DNA of 64,000 nucleotides from Lachnospiraceae bacterium (GCA_910575075.1 CAJTCY010000001.1:20702-84701), one strand, 5' to 3'. Shown: positions 35,393 through 45,450, numbered from the stretch's first letter. Notes: a model not told the origin generated them from the sequence alone. Numbers and translations: made by a program.

Positions 35393-36603
35393 TGCTGCAG
35401 ACAGGAAAAATGGCGTGGAGTGCGGTCTGTGCCAATAAATTGAGGACATTTCTGACTATGCTGGGAATTATTATCGGAGTGGCGGCCTTAATAACGCTGG
35501 TGTCGATTGCTGATGGAGCCGGGAATTCTGTGTCCAGCCAGATTTCTCAGATGGGGAGTAATTATCTGAGCGTACGGATATTGGACAACAAAGAAAATCC
35601 CTTGAAGCTGTCTGAATTTTGCGAATTGATGAATGAAGAAGCATTTTTTGCAGCAGCGCCGGTGGCAAGAACCAGTGCCACTGGAAAAAGCGGTTATACC
35701 AGCAGTTCCATGAACGTGTACGGAACCAGCGGAGCATATTTTTCTATTATGAATATGGAACTGTATGCCGGCAGATTATTAAAGAAGACAGATTTAGAAA
35801 ACCGTTCCCACGTAATTGTAATTTCCTATGACACGGCCGTCGAATATTTTGGACGCGGGGATGCAGTAGGAGAGAGCCTTTCCCTGGATGGAAAATCATT
35901 TCAGGTGGCAGGAGTGCTTGCAGAGGATGCTGTCTCGCCGAATTCTGCAATGATGATAAGAAGCAGCGACGACAGTTCTGAAACTGTGGAGTTGGAAGGA
36001 TATATCCCATATTCTTCTCTGAGCAGGCTTGCCGATAATGTGCTGGAAATCAATCAGTTTTATGTGTCTTCGGAGGATGAATCGTCTATGGAGCAGGCGG
36101 AACGAAGGCTGGAAGAAATTTTGCTGCAGCGTTTTGACAATGATGAAGATGCGTTTTCTGTCCAGAATCAGTCTGAGGTGATGGAAGCCATGGCAGAGGT
36201 AGACCATACCATGTCTCTGATGCTGGGAGGAATCGCGGCGATCTCCCTGTTAGTGGGAGGAATTGGCATTATGAATATTATGCTGGTATCTGTGACAGAG
36301 CGTACGAGGGAAATTGGAATTCGCAAAGCAATCGGCGCCAGCCAGGGGAAAATAATGCTGCAGTTTCTACTGGAAGCTTTGATTGTCAGTCTGGCAGGCT
36401 GTCTGGCAGGAATAGGTTGTTCCTGGTGTGCTCTGAAAATGATTGCCAAGGTGATGGAGTCCGCTATGAATATCACAATGAATGGAAGCGTAGTTCTTCT
36501 CTCCGTGCTGTTTTCCGGGATTATCGGAGTTGTATTCGGAATTTATCCGGCAAATAAGGCGGCAAAAAAGAAGCCGATCGATGCCTTGCGGTATTCTGGT
36601 TAA
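35392..36603 (+). CDS. MacB-type ABC permease
   Basis: 403 residues: N-terminal helix (TFLTMLGIIIGVAALITLVS), an extracytoplasmic MacB domain (about 45-270) and a C-terminal FtsX domain with three helices including GGIGIMNIMLVSVTERTREI, followed by RKAIGASQG. Completes the adaptor-ATPase-permease exporter. Translation is coupled to the ATPase gene. Confidence 0.92.
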   Translation: MLQTGKMAWSAVCANKLRTFLTMLGIIIGVAALITLVSIADGAGNSVSSQISQMGSNYLSVRILDNKENPLKLSEFCELMNEEAFFAAAPVARTSATGKSGYTSSSMNVYGTSGAYFSIMNMELYAGRLLKKTDLENRSHVIVISYDTAVEYFGRGDAVGESLSLDGKSFQVAGVLAEDAVSPNSAMMIRSSDDSSETVELEGYIPYSSLSRLADNVLEINQFYVSSEDESSMEQAERRLEEILLQRFDNDEDAFSVQNQSEVMEAMAEVDHTMSLMLGGIAAISLLVGGIGIMNIMLVSVTERTREIGIRKAIGASQGKIMLQFLLEALIVSLAGCLAGIGCSWCALKMIAKVMESAMNITMNGSVVLLSVLFSGIIGVVFGIYPANKAAKKKPIDALRYSG

Positions 36604-36690
36604 GATGGACATTGGAATTGTCAAATTCACATAAATTACAAAGCATAGATTTATTCAAAAGATTTACATTTTAGAGTGATGTAAGCGAAA

Positions 36691-36740
36691 TGCACAAAAA
36701 TTATTTTGGGAAGTTAGATTCTCAGAGTGATTTTTGTGCA
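36691..36740 (+). terminator. Hairpin downstream of the exporter operon
   Basis: TGCACAAAAAT and ATTTTTGTGCA pair across 36691-36740, followed by TTTTCTCTTT. A likely terminator for the 30413-36603 operon. The rest of 36604-36906 contains no gene. Confidence 0.6.
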
Positions 36741-36834
36741 TTTTCTCTTTGAGATCTGGGCGGCGGGATCTGTTGGACGGATAAATTGATCAAAAAATGT
36801 TTTCTGACAATTTTGTCGAAAAAATGATCTTAGG

Positions 36835-36864
36835 TAGACAAATGTACGTAAAATAGATTATGAT
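36835..36864 (+). promoter_or_regulatory. Putative promoter of the fibronectin-III protein gene
   Basis: TAGACA (36835-36840) and TATGAT (36859-36864) with 18-base spacing lie 43 bases before the ATG at 36907, which has an AAAGGAGG site. Confidence 0.4.
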
Positions 36865-36906
36865 AGAATTCGGAACGAAAAATTAAGTCAAAGGAGGACA
36901 TGATTT

Positions 36907-39621
36907 ATGAAGAAACCACAATTGGTGAAACGCCTTTTGGCAGGTTCACTGGTTTTGGCATTGACAGTTTTGGATGCCGTGCCTGCTTCAGCAGCAGAGA
37001 TACAGCAGCCAGAGAATGTAATTGAAGCAGAAAATGAAGCTGAAAATGCTGAAATCGCAGAAGATTTGCAGGCAGAAAAACCAGTGGCAGAAAGTGAAGC
37101 GCCGGAAACTGAGACGCCAGAGTCAGACGTTGAGAAGGAAGAGCCAGAAACAAAAGAGTCAGAGGAGAAGGCGCCGGAGACAGATACTGAGAAGTTTGAA
37201 ATGACAGAACCTCAGGTGGGAGTACAGGAAGAATCTGCTAATGCAGCGGAAGAAAATGCAAGAGAGGCTGCAGCAGTTACTCCTTCTATCACTCAGCCTG
37301 TTATTGAGGTGATAGAAAGCGGATCATCTGTAAGATTTGAGCTGTCTTTTACAAAATCAAACTGCCAGGGAACGAAATTAGAAGTAAAGGCTTCTGATAC
37401 GGGTTCTATTGTGGAGAGTACAAGTGATTATTATTCGGGAGAAACTATTTACGCAAGTAATTTTTATGACGGTAAAAACCAGAAAAGCGGTGTGACACCA
37501 GGTGTGACGTATACATTTACTCTTACTCCTTATACCTATGTATATGATGAAGAAGACAATGAGCAGCAGGTAAACGGTACGCCGATGAGTGTTGTATGGA
37601 ACGCTCCTGCGGTAGACGCAGTGACAGGTTTAGCTCTTAAGGAAATAACTCCTTCTGGCTTCTACTTTTCACATAGTGCAGTCTCAGAAGGTACCTATGT
37701 GCGCTATGAGTATTCAGCCAACAATGCATTTGACCCAAAACTTGCAGAGGTATTCGACGATTATTCTGATGATGAAAATAATGTGGTTACCATTCCATAC
37801 TATAATATGGAACCTGGCGTTACCTATTATGTCCGGGCATATGCAGTCCGTTATGGCATCAAGGGAGCATATTCCAATGTAGTTTCAGTGAAAGCTCCGG
37901 TTGCAGAAGTGACGGGCATTTCAACAGAGGTGTTTGATAAAGCCATTACTCTGAGATTTTCAACAGGGTATGGTGATTACACAGGCTTTCAGATTGCCAG
38001 AAAGACAGGAAAAGGAAAATATCAGGATTTAACTACTACCACAGATGGTACGTTTAAGGACACAGGGCTGAAAAAGAACACCAAATATACATATAGAGTC
38101 CGTGCGTATTACTATAATCTGAATACCAAAAAATCTGTATATGGAGAATATGAATACAAAACTGTGCAGACAGGTGTTGCAGCCATGAATCTGAAAGCAC
38201 AGGCAACAGGGAAGAATGCGATTAAACTGACATGGAAGAAGGTTTCTGGCGCTGACGGCTATGATGTTTATCGTTATGTGTCTTCATCATCAAGCAGCAC
38301 TTATAAGTCTGGGGAGAATTATAGCTTTAGTAAATATGAAATGGTAAAGGATCTTAGCAAGAAAAAGAAATCTTATACAGACAAAAAGCTGGTTGCAGGA
38401 GAGTCTTACAGCTATTTTGTAAAAGCATATGAGCTTGTGAAAGGGAAAAAAGTGTATTTTACAGAAGGATTCGCTTCTGCAAGTACGAAATTCAGTTTCA
38501 GCACAAGTGTAAATGTGTATAAGCAGGCACAGAACCCTAAAAATGGAAAGGTAAGCATAGCATGGGATCAGATTCCTCAGGCGAAAGGTTATCTGATTGA
38601 AAGATATGATGACATAAAGAATGTATGGGTGACAGTGAAGAAGATTACGAAGTCAAAGACAACTTCTTACACGCTGCCCGCATCACCTCTAGGGAAAACG
38701 GTAAACTACCGGATCCGTGCATTCCGGAATAATAAGTATTCCGGCTCAGACAGCGTATCTGTAAAGGGACATCTTGCAGCAGTAACAGGCGTAAAAGCAA
38801 AAGCTACAGACAGTGGAATTACTATTTCCTGGAAAGCTGTTTCAGGAGCATCCTATTATAAAGTGTATCGTACCGCTGATTCATCCACGCAGTATGACGC
38901 TGATACTAAGACATATGCGTATAGCCACGGAAGCGATGTAAGTATAGAAGCGTTTAAGCAGGCAAGCATTACAGAGAACTACTATTACACATTAGGAAGC
39001 AGTACGGTAAAGATGGAACATGATTATGAAACCGCAAAGAAACTGGCATATCAGAGACCTGGCACAAATCTTTCTCCTGATGATGACTATTACACAGATT
39101 ACAGTAAAATTGCGGGAACATCTGTGACAGATTATTCCTATGCATATCACAGACCTGTTTATAATGATCAGGGAATTGCTACCAAGGAAGATATCACATT
39201 GTATGGACCTCAGAAAGATTTGAGCTACCAGTACTATGTTGTTGCTTACAGTGAGCTGCAGGATCCGGTGGAGAAGTATTATTACACGGCCTCCAGTTAT
39301 GGCGGAAGCAAACCTGCGTCAGCGGTTATTTCTGCTACAGCGGCAGTGAAGGCGCCTGTGATCAAAACAAAAGCAGCAAAGAAGAGTGTAACTGTCAGCT
39401 ATAAGAAGGTGGCAGGAGCCAAGAAGTATCTCATATATCGTTCAAATTCCCAGAAGGGATCATATGAACTGGTTGCAGTTACAACAAAGACAAAATATAA
39501 AGACAGCAAACTCACCTCTAAGAAGAAATATTACTATAAAGTTATGGCAGTTGCACAAAACAGCGTGGGCGCAGATAAATGTTCTTCTTTCTCCAAGGTG
39601 AAGTCAGCGAAAGCAAAATAA
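36907..39621 (+). CDS. Large secreted fibronectin type III-repeat protein
   Basis: 904 residues. It has a signal peptide (LLAGSLVLALTVLDAVPASA), then a Glu/Pro/Thr-rich stalk (about 30-125, with repeated PETE/PESD blocks). From about 130 follow six or more fibronectin III-like modules recognisable by TWKKVSGADGYDVYR, ISWKAVSGASYYKVYR and VAGAKKYLIYR motifs and YTYRVRAY ends. The Lys- and Tyr-rich C-terminus lacks an LPxTG signal. Probably an adhesin or matrix protein held by charge. No enzymatic domain is visible. The gene stands alone between two terminators. Confidence 0.8.
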   Translation: MKKPQLVKRLLAGSLVLALTVLDAVPASAAEIQQPENVIEAENEAENAEIAEDLQAEKPVAESEAPETETPESDVEKEEPETKESEEKAPETDTEKFEMTEPQVGVQEESANAAEENAREAAAVTPSITQPVIEVIESGSSVRFELSFTKSNCQGTKLEVKASDTGSIVESTSDYYSGETIYASNFYDGKNQKSGVTPGVTYTFTLTPYTYVYDEEDNEQQVNGTPMSVVWNAPAVDAVTGLALKEITPSGFYFSHSAVSEGTYVRYEYSANNAFDPKLAEVFDDYSDDENNVVTIPYYNMEPGVTYYVRAYAVRYGIKGAYSNVVSVKAPVAEVTGISTEVFDKAITLRFSTGYGDYTGFQIARKTGKGKYQDLTTTTDGTFKDTGLKKNTKYTYRVRAYYYNLNTKKSVYGEYEYKTVQTGVAAMNLKAQATGKNAIKLTWKKVSGADGYDVYRYVSSSSSSTYKSGENYSFSKYEMVKDLSKKKKSYTDKKLVAGESYSYFVKAYELVKGKKVYFTEGFASASTKFSFSTSVNVYKQAQNPKNGKVSIAWDQIPQAKGYLIERYDDIKNVWVTVKKITKSKTTSYTLPASPLGKTVNYRIRAFRNNKYSGSDSVSVKGHLAAVTGVKAKATDSGITISWKAVSGASYYKVYRTADSSTQYDADTKTYAYSHGSDVSIEAFKQASITENYYYTLGSSTVKMEHDYETAKKLAYQRPGTNLSPDDDYYTDYSKIAGTSVTDYSYAYHRPVYNDQGIATKEDITLYGPQKDLSYQYYVVAYSELQDPVEKYYYTASSYGGSKPASAVISATAAVKAPVIKTKAAKKSVTVSYKKVAGAKKYLIYRSNSQKGSYELVAVTTKTKYKDSKLTSKKKYYYKVMAVAQNSVGADKCSSFSKVKSAKAK

Positions 39622-39643
39622 TATACGTTAAATTCTACCAGGG

Positions 39644-39674
39644 TTCGGAGCCGCTTTGCGGCTCCGAATCTTTT
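39644..39674. terminator. Convergent terminator
   Basis: TTCGGAGCCGC (39644-39654), TTT loop, GCGGCTCCGAA (39658-39668), then TCTTTT. A perfect 11-bp GC-rich stem between two convergent genes. Confidence 0.85.
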
Positions 39675-39677
39675 GCA

Positions 39678-40481
39678 TTATAACATAAGCTGCTTTTGAT
39701 ATTTCTGTTCCAGGCGGCTCAGCAGGCTGTACAGTCCCCAGGCAAGAAGGCATAAAATTACAATGGACATAATGACCCAGTCTAACTTAAAGACCTGGCT
39801 TCCATAGATGATAAGATAACCCAGTCCCTGGCGGGAGGCGATAAATTCTCCGATAATTACCCCCACCAGGCACAGTCCGATATTTACTTTCATGATAGAA
39901 AAGATAGAAGGGATGCTGGCTGGGAGTATTACTTTGGTGAGAATATGATATTTTGTTCCGCCCAGAGTCTGAATCAGTTTAATTTTTTCCGGATCAACGG
40001 ATTGAAAGCTGGTGTAAAGATTTAAAATGGAGCCAAAAACGGCTACGGATATGCCGGTAATAATAATTGTATTATAATTTGCCCCCAGCCATACAATCAG
40101 CAGAGGAGCGAGGGCAGACTTTGGGAGACTGTTCAGAATAACCAGATAGGGCTCTATGGTTTCTGATATTTTTTTATTAAACCATAATATAATTGTTATA
40201 ATAATAGCTGAAAATAACACCAGTATGAAACTCATAATAGTTTCAAACAGGGTGATGCCGATATGGGAAAACAGAGAGTGGTCTGCTGCCATTTGATAGG
40301 CGCACAGCAATACTCTCGAGGGGCTGCTAAAGAAGAAGGAATCTATTAAATTCAGTCTTGCAGCGCCTTCCCACAGTCCGAGAAAGAACACGAAAATGCA
40401 CATCCGGCTGATGGTGACGGTACGCCGGTGCTTTTTCTGGCTAAGCAGAAACTTCTGCTGTGCAAGAGATATCTCACTCAT
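39678..40481 (-). CDS. ABC importer permease (SsuC/TauC/ThiX-type)
   Basis: A 267-residue permease with six or so helices and the EAA-type loop in TLGGTKYHILTKVILPASIPSI. It is typical of binding-protein-dependent importers for sulfonates, taurine or hydroxymethylpyrimidine precursors. It overlaps its ATPase gene by 8 bases. The ATPase is interrupted by a mobile element, so this importer is probably inactive while the element is in place. No substrate-binding protein is seen in the window. Confidence 0.85.
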   Translation of the reverse strand: MSEISLAQQKFLLSQKKHRRTVTISRMCIFVFFLGLWEGAARLNLIDSFFFSSPSRVLLCAYQMAADHSLFSHIGITLFETIMSFILVLFSAIIITIILWFNKKISETIEPYLVILNSLPKSALAPLLIVWLGANYNTIIITGISVAVFGSILNLYTSFQSVDPEKIKLIQTLGGTKYHILTKVILPASIPSIFSIMKVNIGLCLVGVIIGEFIASRQGLGYLIIYGSQVFKLDWVIMSIVILCLLAWGLYSLLSRLEQKYQKQLML

Positions 40482-41103
40482 CTTGATTCAACTCCTTCCA
40501 AATTTTATTAAAATAATCTTTAAATTCTGGCAAATTTCTCCGTTCCAGGGGACTGACATTTTCCGGAAAGGAAATGTCAATAACGCTTTTGATGGTTGCA
40601 GGCCGCTTGCTTAATACCAGAATTTTACTGCCAAGACTGACTGCTTCTGACAAATCGTGTGTTACCAGAATAGCTGTTTTCTGTTCTTTTTTTATGATGG
40701 AACCGATATCATCTCCTACCGTAAGCCTGGTCTGATAGTCTAGCGCTGAGAACGGTTCATCCAACAGCAGAAGTTCAGGTTCCAGGGCAAGCGTGCGGAT
40801 CAGTGCGGCACGCTGCCGCATTCCCCCGGATAGCTGGGAGGGTCTTGCATTCTTGAATTTGTAAAGACCATAAGTTTTTAACATATCATATACTTTTTCC
40901 CGTGCGGCAGGAGTAAGTTTTTTCTGAATTTCCAGCCCGAGCATGACATTTTTCTCAATGGTACGCCATTCAAACAAATGGTCATGCTGGAGCATATAGC
41001 CAATAGTTCCGCTGGTTTTCTGGAACAGCTTCTGCCCATATAGGAGGATCGAACCATGTTCTGGCTCAATCAGGCCTGCTAACAGGGAAAGAAGGGTTGA
41101 TTT
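40474..41103 (-). pseudogene. ABC ATPase, C-terminal part separated by the inserted element
   Basis: From the left element junction the frame reads GKSTLLSLLAGLIEPEHGS, LQHDHLFEWRTIEKNV, signature LSGGMRQRAALIRTL, Walker B LLLLDEPFSALD and VTHDLSEAV: a SsuB/TauB-like ATPase from the Lys of Walker A onward. Its first half, ending GPSGCG, lies at 48221-48361. The ATG at 41130 in element DNA might allow a short product, but without the Gly-rich loop it could not bind ATP. Joined, the two parts give a normal-length ATPase. Confidence 0.9.
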
Positions 41104-41130
41104 GCCGATGGTAGAGTCGTGGAAACACAC
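41087..41130. other. attL of the 7.1-kb element
   Basis: Host DNA (to about 41103) meets element DNA. Core TTGCC lies at 41102-41106, then ATGG (41108-41111), a 9-base gap and the element arm GGAAACACAC (41121-41130), which is the reverse complement of the attR arm. Confidence 0.8.
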
Positions 41131-41262
41131 TCCAAATCCAGTTTTTATTGAAAAAGATAATAAAATGTAAGTTTTACCGTCTGCCTAACACCGCAGAAAG
41201 AATAAATTACTGACGGCTTCATAAAATTACATGAAATCTTCCCAGCAGGAAAGCAGATTGTT

Positions 41263-41490
41263 ATGGCCAGGAGAAAGCAGGAAATCAAGATTGTCGTACA
41301 TACACCATCAAATACGTCTTCTGCATTTTGTGCAAAAAATATAGAAGACTTTTGGATAGAGAAAATGTCTGCCAAAATAAAGGAAAGTGGTCTTACAAAA
41401 AAGAAACTGCAGTGTTTATTCGAAAGTGAAGTCACAAGAGAATGCGGCAAGGGAATACAAGCGAGACACGACAAACGCATGAGGAAATAA
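41263..41490 (+). CDS. Small element-encoded protein of unknown function
   Basis: A 75-residue basic protein (MARRKQEIKIVVHTP start, then a helical middle with FCAKNIEDFWIEKM). Its shape resembles short proteins often found inside clostridial integrative elements ahead of cargo. The ribosome site is weak. An antisense frame of similar length covers the same bases but is less protein-like. Real-gene status is moderate. Confidence 0.4.
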   Translation: MARRKQEIKIVVHTPSNTSSAFCAKNIEDFWIEKMSAKIKESGLTKKKLQCLFESEVTRECGKGIQARHDKRMRK

Positions 41491-41621
41491 ATTATAAATT
41501 GAATGTAATGCTCCATCCAGCCAGAAAACGGCGCTGATTAGAATAGTATTAGAAAAAATATGACGAATAAATATTTTTCTGTTCATTCCTGTGTTTGCCG
41601 TGCGGGTAAGTAAAATATGCC

Positions 41622-41650
41622 TTGCAAAAAAATAAGTATAAGAATATAAT
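41622..41650 (+). promoter_or_regulatory. Promoter of the BspA-like gene
   Basis: TTGCAA (41622-41627) and TATAAT (41645-41650), 17 bases apart, lie 75 bases before the ATG. Near-consensus. Confidence 0.7.
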
Positions 41651-41725
41651 GTATATGTAATTTGTACATATTTTCAAGAAAAGTCAGGAACTTATTATGG
41701 GAAATGACAAAAAGGAGTGAAATTT

Positions 41726-44700
41726 ATGAGATGGAGGAAAAAAATGGGAATGACAAAGAAAATGTTTGCCGTAGGGTTAGCGTGGATACTAATGGTGGCA
41801 GGATTGCCGGTACATGGCATGGAAGTCCAGGCGGAAGAACAATCAAAGGAATTTTACTATGAAGTAAATGAGGATGGGAACAGTGTAACAATTACAAGAT
41901 ATATTGGAAGAGACATAGATGTTGTTATTCCGTCAGAGATCAGCGGAAAGCAAGTGACAAGAATAGGAGATAATGCATTTCGTGATTGTGTTGACCTGAC
42001 GAGCATAAGCATGCCGGAGGGGGTGACAAGTATCGGATATGGTGTATTTATCAACTGTATGGAACTGACGAGTATAAGTATGGCAGAGGGAGTGACAAGT
42101 ATCGGAAATGGTGCATTTGGGAGCTGTTACAGCCTGACAAGCATAAGAATCCCAGAGGGAGTGACAAGTATCGGAGACGCTACATTTTCAGGGTGCAGCA
42201 GTCTGACGAGCATAAGTATGCCAGAGGGAGTGACAAGAATAGGAGATAATGCATTTTCAGAGTGCAGCAGTCTGACGAGCATAAGTATGCCAGAGGGAGT
42301 GACAAGTATCGGAAATGGTGCATTTTCTGGGTGCAACGGCTTGACAAGCATAAAAATCCCGGATGGGGTGACAAACATAGGAGGTGGTGCATTTTCTGGG
42401 TGCAACGGCTTGACAAGCATAAAAATCCCGGATGGGGTGACAAATATAGAAGGTAGTGCATTTTCTGGGTGCAACGGCTTGACAAGCATAAAAATCCCGG
42501 ATGGGGTGACAAATATAGAAGGTAGTGCATTTTCTGGGTGCAACGGCTTGACAAGCATAAAAATCCCGGATGGGGTGACAAACATAGGAGATAATGCATT
42601 TTCTGGGTGTAACGGCTTGACAAGCATAAAGATCCCAGAAGGAGTGACAAGTATCGGAGATGCTGTATTTGAGAACTGTAGTGGTTTAGAAAACATAAAA
42701 GTCGATGCAGGTAATGCAGAGTATGACAGCAGAGAGAATTGTAATGCAGTTATAGAAACAAAAAGCAATACTTTAATAGCAGGCTGTAAAAATACAAGCA
42801 TGCCGGAGGGAGTGACAAGTATCGGGATGCGTGCATTTTCAGGTTGTAGCGGCCTGACAAGCATAAATATGCCGGAGGGAGTGACAAGTATCGGAGACGG
42901 GGCGTTTTCAGGTTGTAGTGGTCTGACAAGCATAAATATGCCGGAGGGAGTGACAAGTATCGGATACTGGGCGTTTTCAGGTTGTAGTGGTCTGACTGGC
43001 ATAATTATCCCAGAGGGAGTGACAAGAATCGAAATATATACATTTTCAGGTTGTAGCGGCCTGACAAGCATAAATATTCCGGAGGGAGTGACAAGCATTA
43101 GAGATCATGCATTTTCAGGTTGTAGCGGTTTAGAAAACATAAAAGTGGATGCAGGCAATAAAGAGTATGACAGCAGAGAAAATTGTAATGCGATAATAGA
43201 AACAAACAGCAATACTCTTATTGCAGGCTGCAAAAGTACAAGAATTCCCCAAGGAGTGACAAGTATCGGATACAATGCGTTTTATGATTGTAACAGCTTG
43301 ACGAGCATAATTATCCCGGAGGGAGTGACAAGTATCGGATACAATGCGTTTTATGATTGTAACAGCTTGACGAGCATAATTATCCCGGAGGGAGTGACAA
43401 GTATCGGAGACGGGGCGTTTTCAGGTTGCAGTGGCCTGACGAGCATAAGAATGCCAGAGGGAGTGACAAGCATAGGGATGTGTGCATTTTCAGGTTGTAT
43501 CAGTTTAGCGAGTATAATTATCCCAGGGGGAGTGACAAGTATTGAACCTGCTACATTTTCAGGCTGTAGCGGCCTGACGAGCATAAGAATCTCAGAGGGA
43601 GTGACAAGTATAGGGATGCGTGCATTTTCAGGTTGTAGTGGCCTGACGAGCATAAATATTCCGGAGGGAGTGACAAGCATAGAAGATTATGCATTTTTAG
43701 GCTGCAGCGGTTTAGAAAACATAAAAGTGGATGCAGGCAATAAAGAGTATGACAGCAGAGAAAATTGTAATGCGATAATAGAAACAAACAGCAACACTCT
43801 AATCTTGGGCTGTAAAAATACAATCATCCCAGAGGGAGTGACAAGTATTGGATACGATGCATTTCGTGAATGTGTCAGTCTGACGAGCATAAGAATCCCG
43901 AAAGGAGTAACAAGTATCAAGAGTTATGCATTTTTAGGCTGCAGTGGTTTAGAAAGCATAAAAGTGGATGCAGGTAATAAAGAGTATGACAGCAGAGAAA
44001 ATTGTAATGCGATAATAGAAACAAACAGCAACACTCTAATCTTGGGCTGTAAAAATACAATCATCCCAGAGGGAGTGACAAGTATTGGATACGATGCATT
44101 TCAGGAGTGTGTCAGTCTGACGAGCATAAGAATCCCGAAAGGAGTAACAAGTATCAAGAGTTATGCATTTTCAGGCTGCAGTGGATTGACGAGCATAAGA
44201 ATCCCAAAAGAAGTGACAAGAATCGAAAGTTCTGCATTTTCAGGCTGCAGCCAAGATCTTGTTATTTACGGAGAGAGCGGGTCAGAGGCTGAGAGATATG
44301 CAAAAGTAAACGGTATTAAATTCCAAGTGGAGTCAGGGGACACCACAGAACCCCCAAAACAGACAGACATTTCCCAGGCATCCATTACGTTGTCAAAAAC
44401 CAGTTACACCTACGATGGAACAGTAAAGGTACCCTCTGTAACCGTGAAACTGAATGGAAAGGTGTTAATTCAAAATACAGATTACACGGTTTCCTACAAA
44501 AATAATATCAACCCAGGGACGGCAAAGGTGATCGTTACGGGCAAGGGCAGCTATACGGGAAGTAAATCTGCAGGCTTTACGATTAAAGCAGAGATCACCT
44601 GTAAAAAGACCTTGTACCAAGTGGTGTATGGCACGAAGTCATTCAAGATTAATGCGGCGTCTAAGAGCAAGCTTACATTTACAAGTTCTAATCCTAAGAC

Positions 44701-45088
44701 TGCATCTGTGGATAAGAATACTGGAAAGGTAACCATTAAGAGCACGGGAATTGCAGTGATAACCGTGAAAGCTGGAAAGACATCTGTGAAAGTGACCGTC
44801 AAGGTAAGCCCGAAAAAGCAGTCATTGAAATCCGTGAAAATATCAAAAGGGAAAAAGTTGACGGTAACATGGACAAAAGACAAGAAGGCAACTGGGTATC
44901 AGGTGCAGGTAAGCACTGACAAAAAATTTAAGAAGAACATAAAACAGAAGAACGTGACGAAGGCCACCTACACATTTACGAAACTGAATACGGGGGAGAA
45001 GTATTATGTAAGGGTACGCAGTTATAAGAAGTCTGGAAAAGAGAATCTTTACGGCGCATGGAGCAGTAAGAAGCAAGCGGCAAGGTGA
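41726..45088 (+). CDS. BspA-like leucine-rich-repeat surface protein
   Basis: A 1,120-residue secreted protein with a signal peptide (MFAVGLAWILMVAGLPVHG), then about 30 LRR_5 repeats of 23 residues (consensus AFSGCSGLTSIxIPEGVTSIG) to about residue 850. These are interrupted by several copies of a KVDAGNxEYDSRENCNA block. The C-terminus has a Big-like segment and a Lys-rich domain (ATGYQVQVSTDKKFKK, then YYVRVRSYKK). ATG 41726 is set by AAAGGAG 8 bases upstream; GTG 41717 lies inside that site. BspA-type proteins mediate binding to host or bacterial surfaces. It is the main cargo of the mobile element; no covalent anchor signal is visible. Confidence 0.88.
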   Translation: MRWRKKMGMTKKMFAVGLAWILMVAGLPVHGMEVQAEEQSKEFYYEVNEDGNSVTITRYIGRDIDVVIPSEISGKQVTRIGDNAFRDCVDLTSISMPEGVTSIGYGVFINCMELTSISMAEGVTSIGNGAFGSCYSLTSIRIPEGVTSIGDATFSGCSSLTSISMPEGVTRIGDNAFSECSSLTSISMPEGVTSIGNGAFSGCNGLTSIKIPDGVTNIGGGAFSGCNGLTSIKIPDGVTNIEGSAFSGCNGLTSIKIPDGVTNIEGSAFSGCNGLTSIKIPDGVTNIGDNAFSGCNGLTSIKIPEGVTSIGDAVFENCSGLENIKVDAGNAEYDSRENCNAVIETKSNTLIAGCKNTSMPEGVTSIGMRAFSGCSGLTSINMPEGVTSIGDGAFSGCSGLTSINMPEGVTSIGYWAFSGCSGLTGIIIPEGVTRIEIYTFSGCSGLTSINIPEGVTSIRDHAFSGCSGLENIKVDAGNKEYDSRENCNAIIETNSNTLIAGCKSTRIPQGVTSIGYNAFYDCNSLTSIIIPEGVTSIGYNAFYDCNSLTSIIIPEGVTSIGDGAFSGCSGLTSIRMPEGVTSIGMCAFSGCISLASIIIPGGVTSIEPATFSGCSGLTSIRISEGVTSIGMRAFSGCSGLTSINIPEGVTSIEDYAFLGCSGLENIKVDAGNKEYDSRENCNAIIETNSNTLILGCKNTIIPEGVTSIGYDAFRECVSLTSIRIPKGVTSIKSYAFLGCSGLESIKVDAGNKEYDSRENCNAIIETNSNTLILGCKNTIIPEGVTSIGYDAFQECVSLTSIRIPKGVTSIKSYAFSGCSGLTSIRIPKEVTRIESSAFSGCSQDLVIYGESGSEAERYAKVNGIKFQVESGDTTEPPKQTDISQASITLSKTSYTYDGTVKVPSVTVKLNGKVLIQNTDYTVSYKNNINPGTAKVIVTGKGSYTGSKSAGFTIKAEITCKKTLYQVVYGTKSFKINAASKSKLTFTSSNPKTASVDKNTGKVTIKSTGIAVITVKAGKTSVKVTVKVSPKKQSLKSVKISKGKKLTVTWTKDKKATGYQVQVSTDKKFKKNIKQKNVTKATYTFTKLNTGEKYYVRVRSYKKSGKENLYGAWSSKKQAAR
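42321..42665 (+). repeat. Near-identical tandem 69-bp repeats within the LRR region
   Basis: Units starting at 42321, 42390, 42459, 42528 and 42597 encode the same AFSGCNGLTSIKIPDGVTNI repeat and differ at very few bases. The low divergence implies recent unit duplication; slippage would change the protein in 23-residue steps without frameshift. Confidence 0.85.
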
Positions 45089-45409
45089 ATAAGCAAGGCA
45101 TGAGTCCAATGAAACAGAAGTATGAAAGGCAGTTTTCAGATATGCCGGATGGAACACTAATAAAACAGAAGAAGGCTCTGAAGTAGCCGCTTTACAGATT
45201 AACAGTGAGCCTGATTTTTCAAAAGAATAAGTGACGATCGGCCACTCAGTCCTGACATAGTTCTGGGTGGTCATTTTTTGCATATTTTTGGCGATGATTC
45301 TTGAACAGGAAAATCTTTTAGAAAAAATTAGTTTGTGTTATAATAACAGCTAAGCAATTATGTGATACGCCCATACAGAAAGCATATCTCAAAACAGATT
45401 TCATTTATT

Positions 45410-45450
45410 AGTACAGCGAATATTAAGTAACTTAATTTTCGCTGTACTAG
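45410..45450. promoter_or_regulatory. 19-bp-arm palindrome upstream of fic
   Basis: TAGTACAGCGAATATTAAG and CTTAATTTTCGCTGTACTA pair with one mismatch around a 3-base loop, forming a long stem just ahead of the open frame containing fic. It could be an operator, a terminator of upstream transcription or a protein-binding site. There is no T-run. Confidence 0.5.

Noticed and set aside
41145-41516. Minus-strand frame of 123 codons at the element's left end
   Set aside because: Overlaps the better small plus-strand candidate at 41263; no ribosome site or recognisable domain.
42127-43098. Long minus-strand open frames across the LRR repeats
   Set aside because: They mirror the repeat structure of the BspA-like gene on the opposite strand, with no ribosome site or family likeness.
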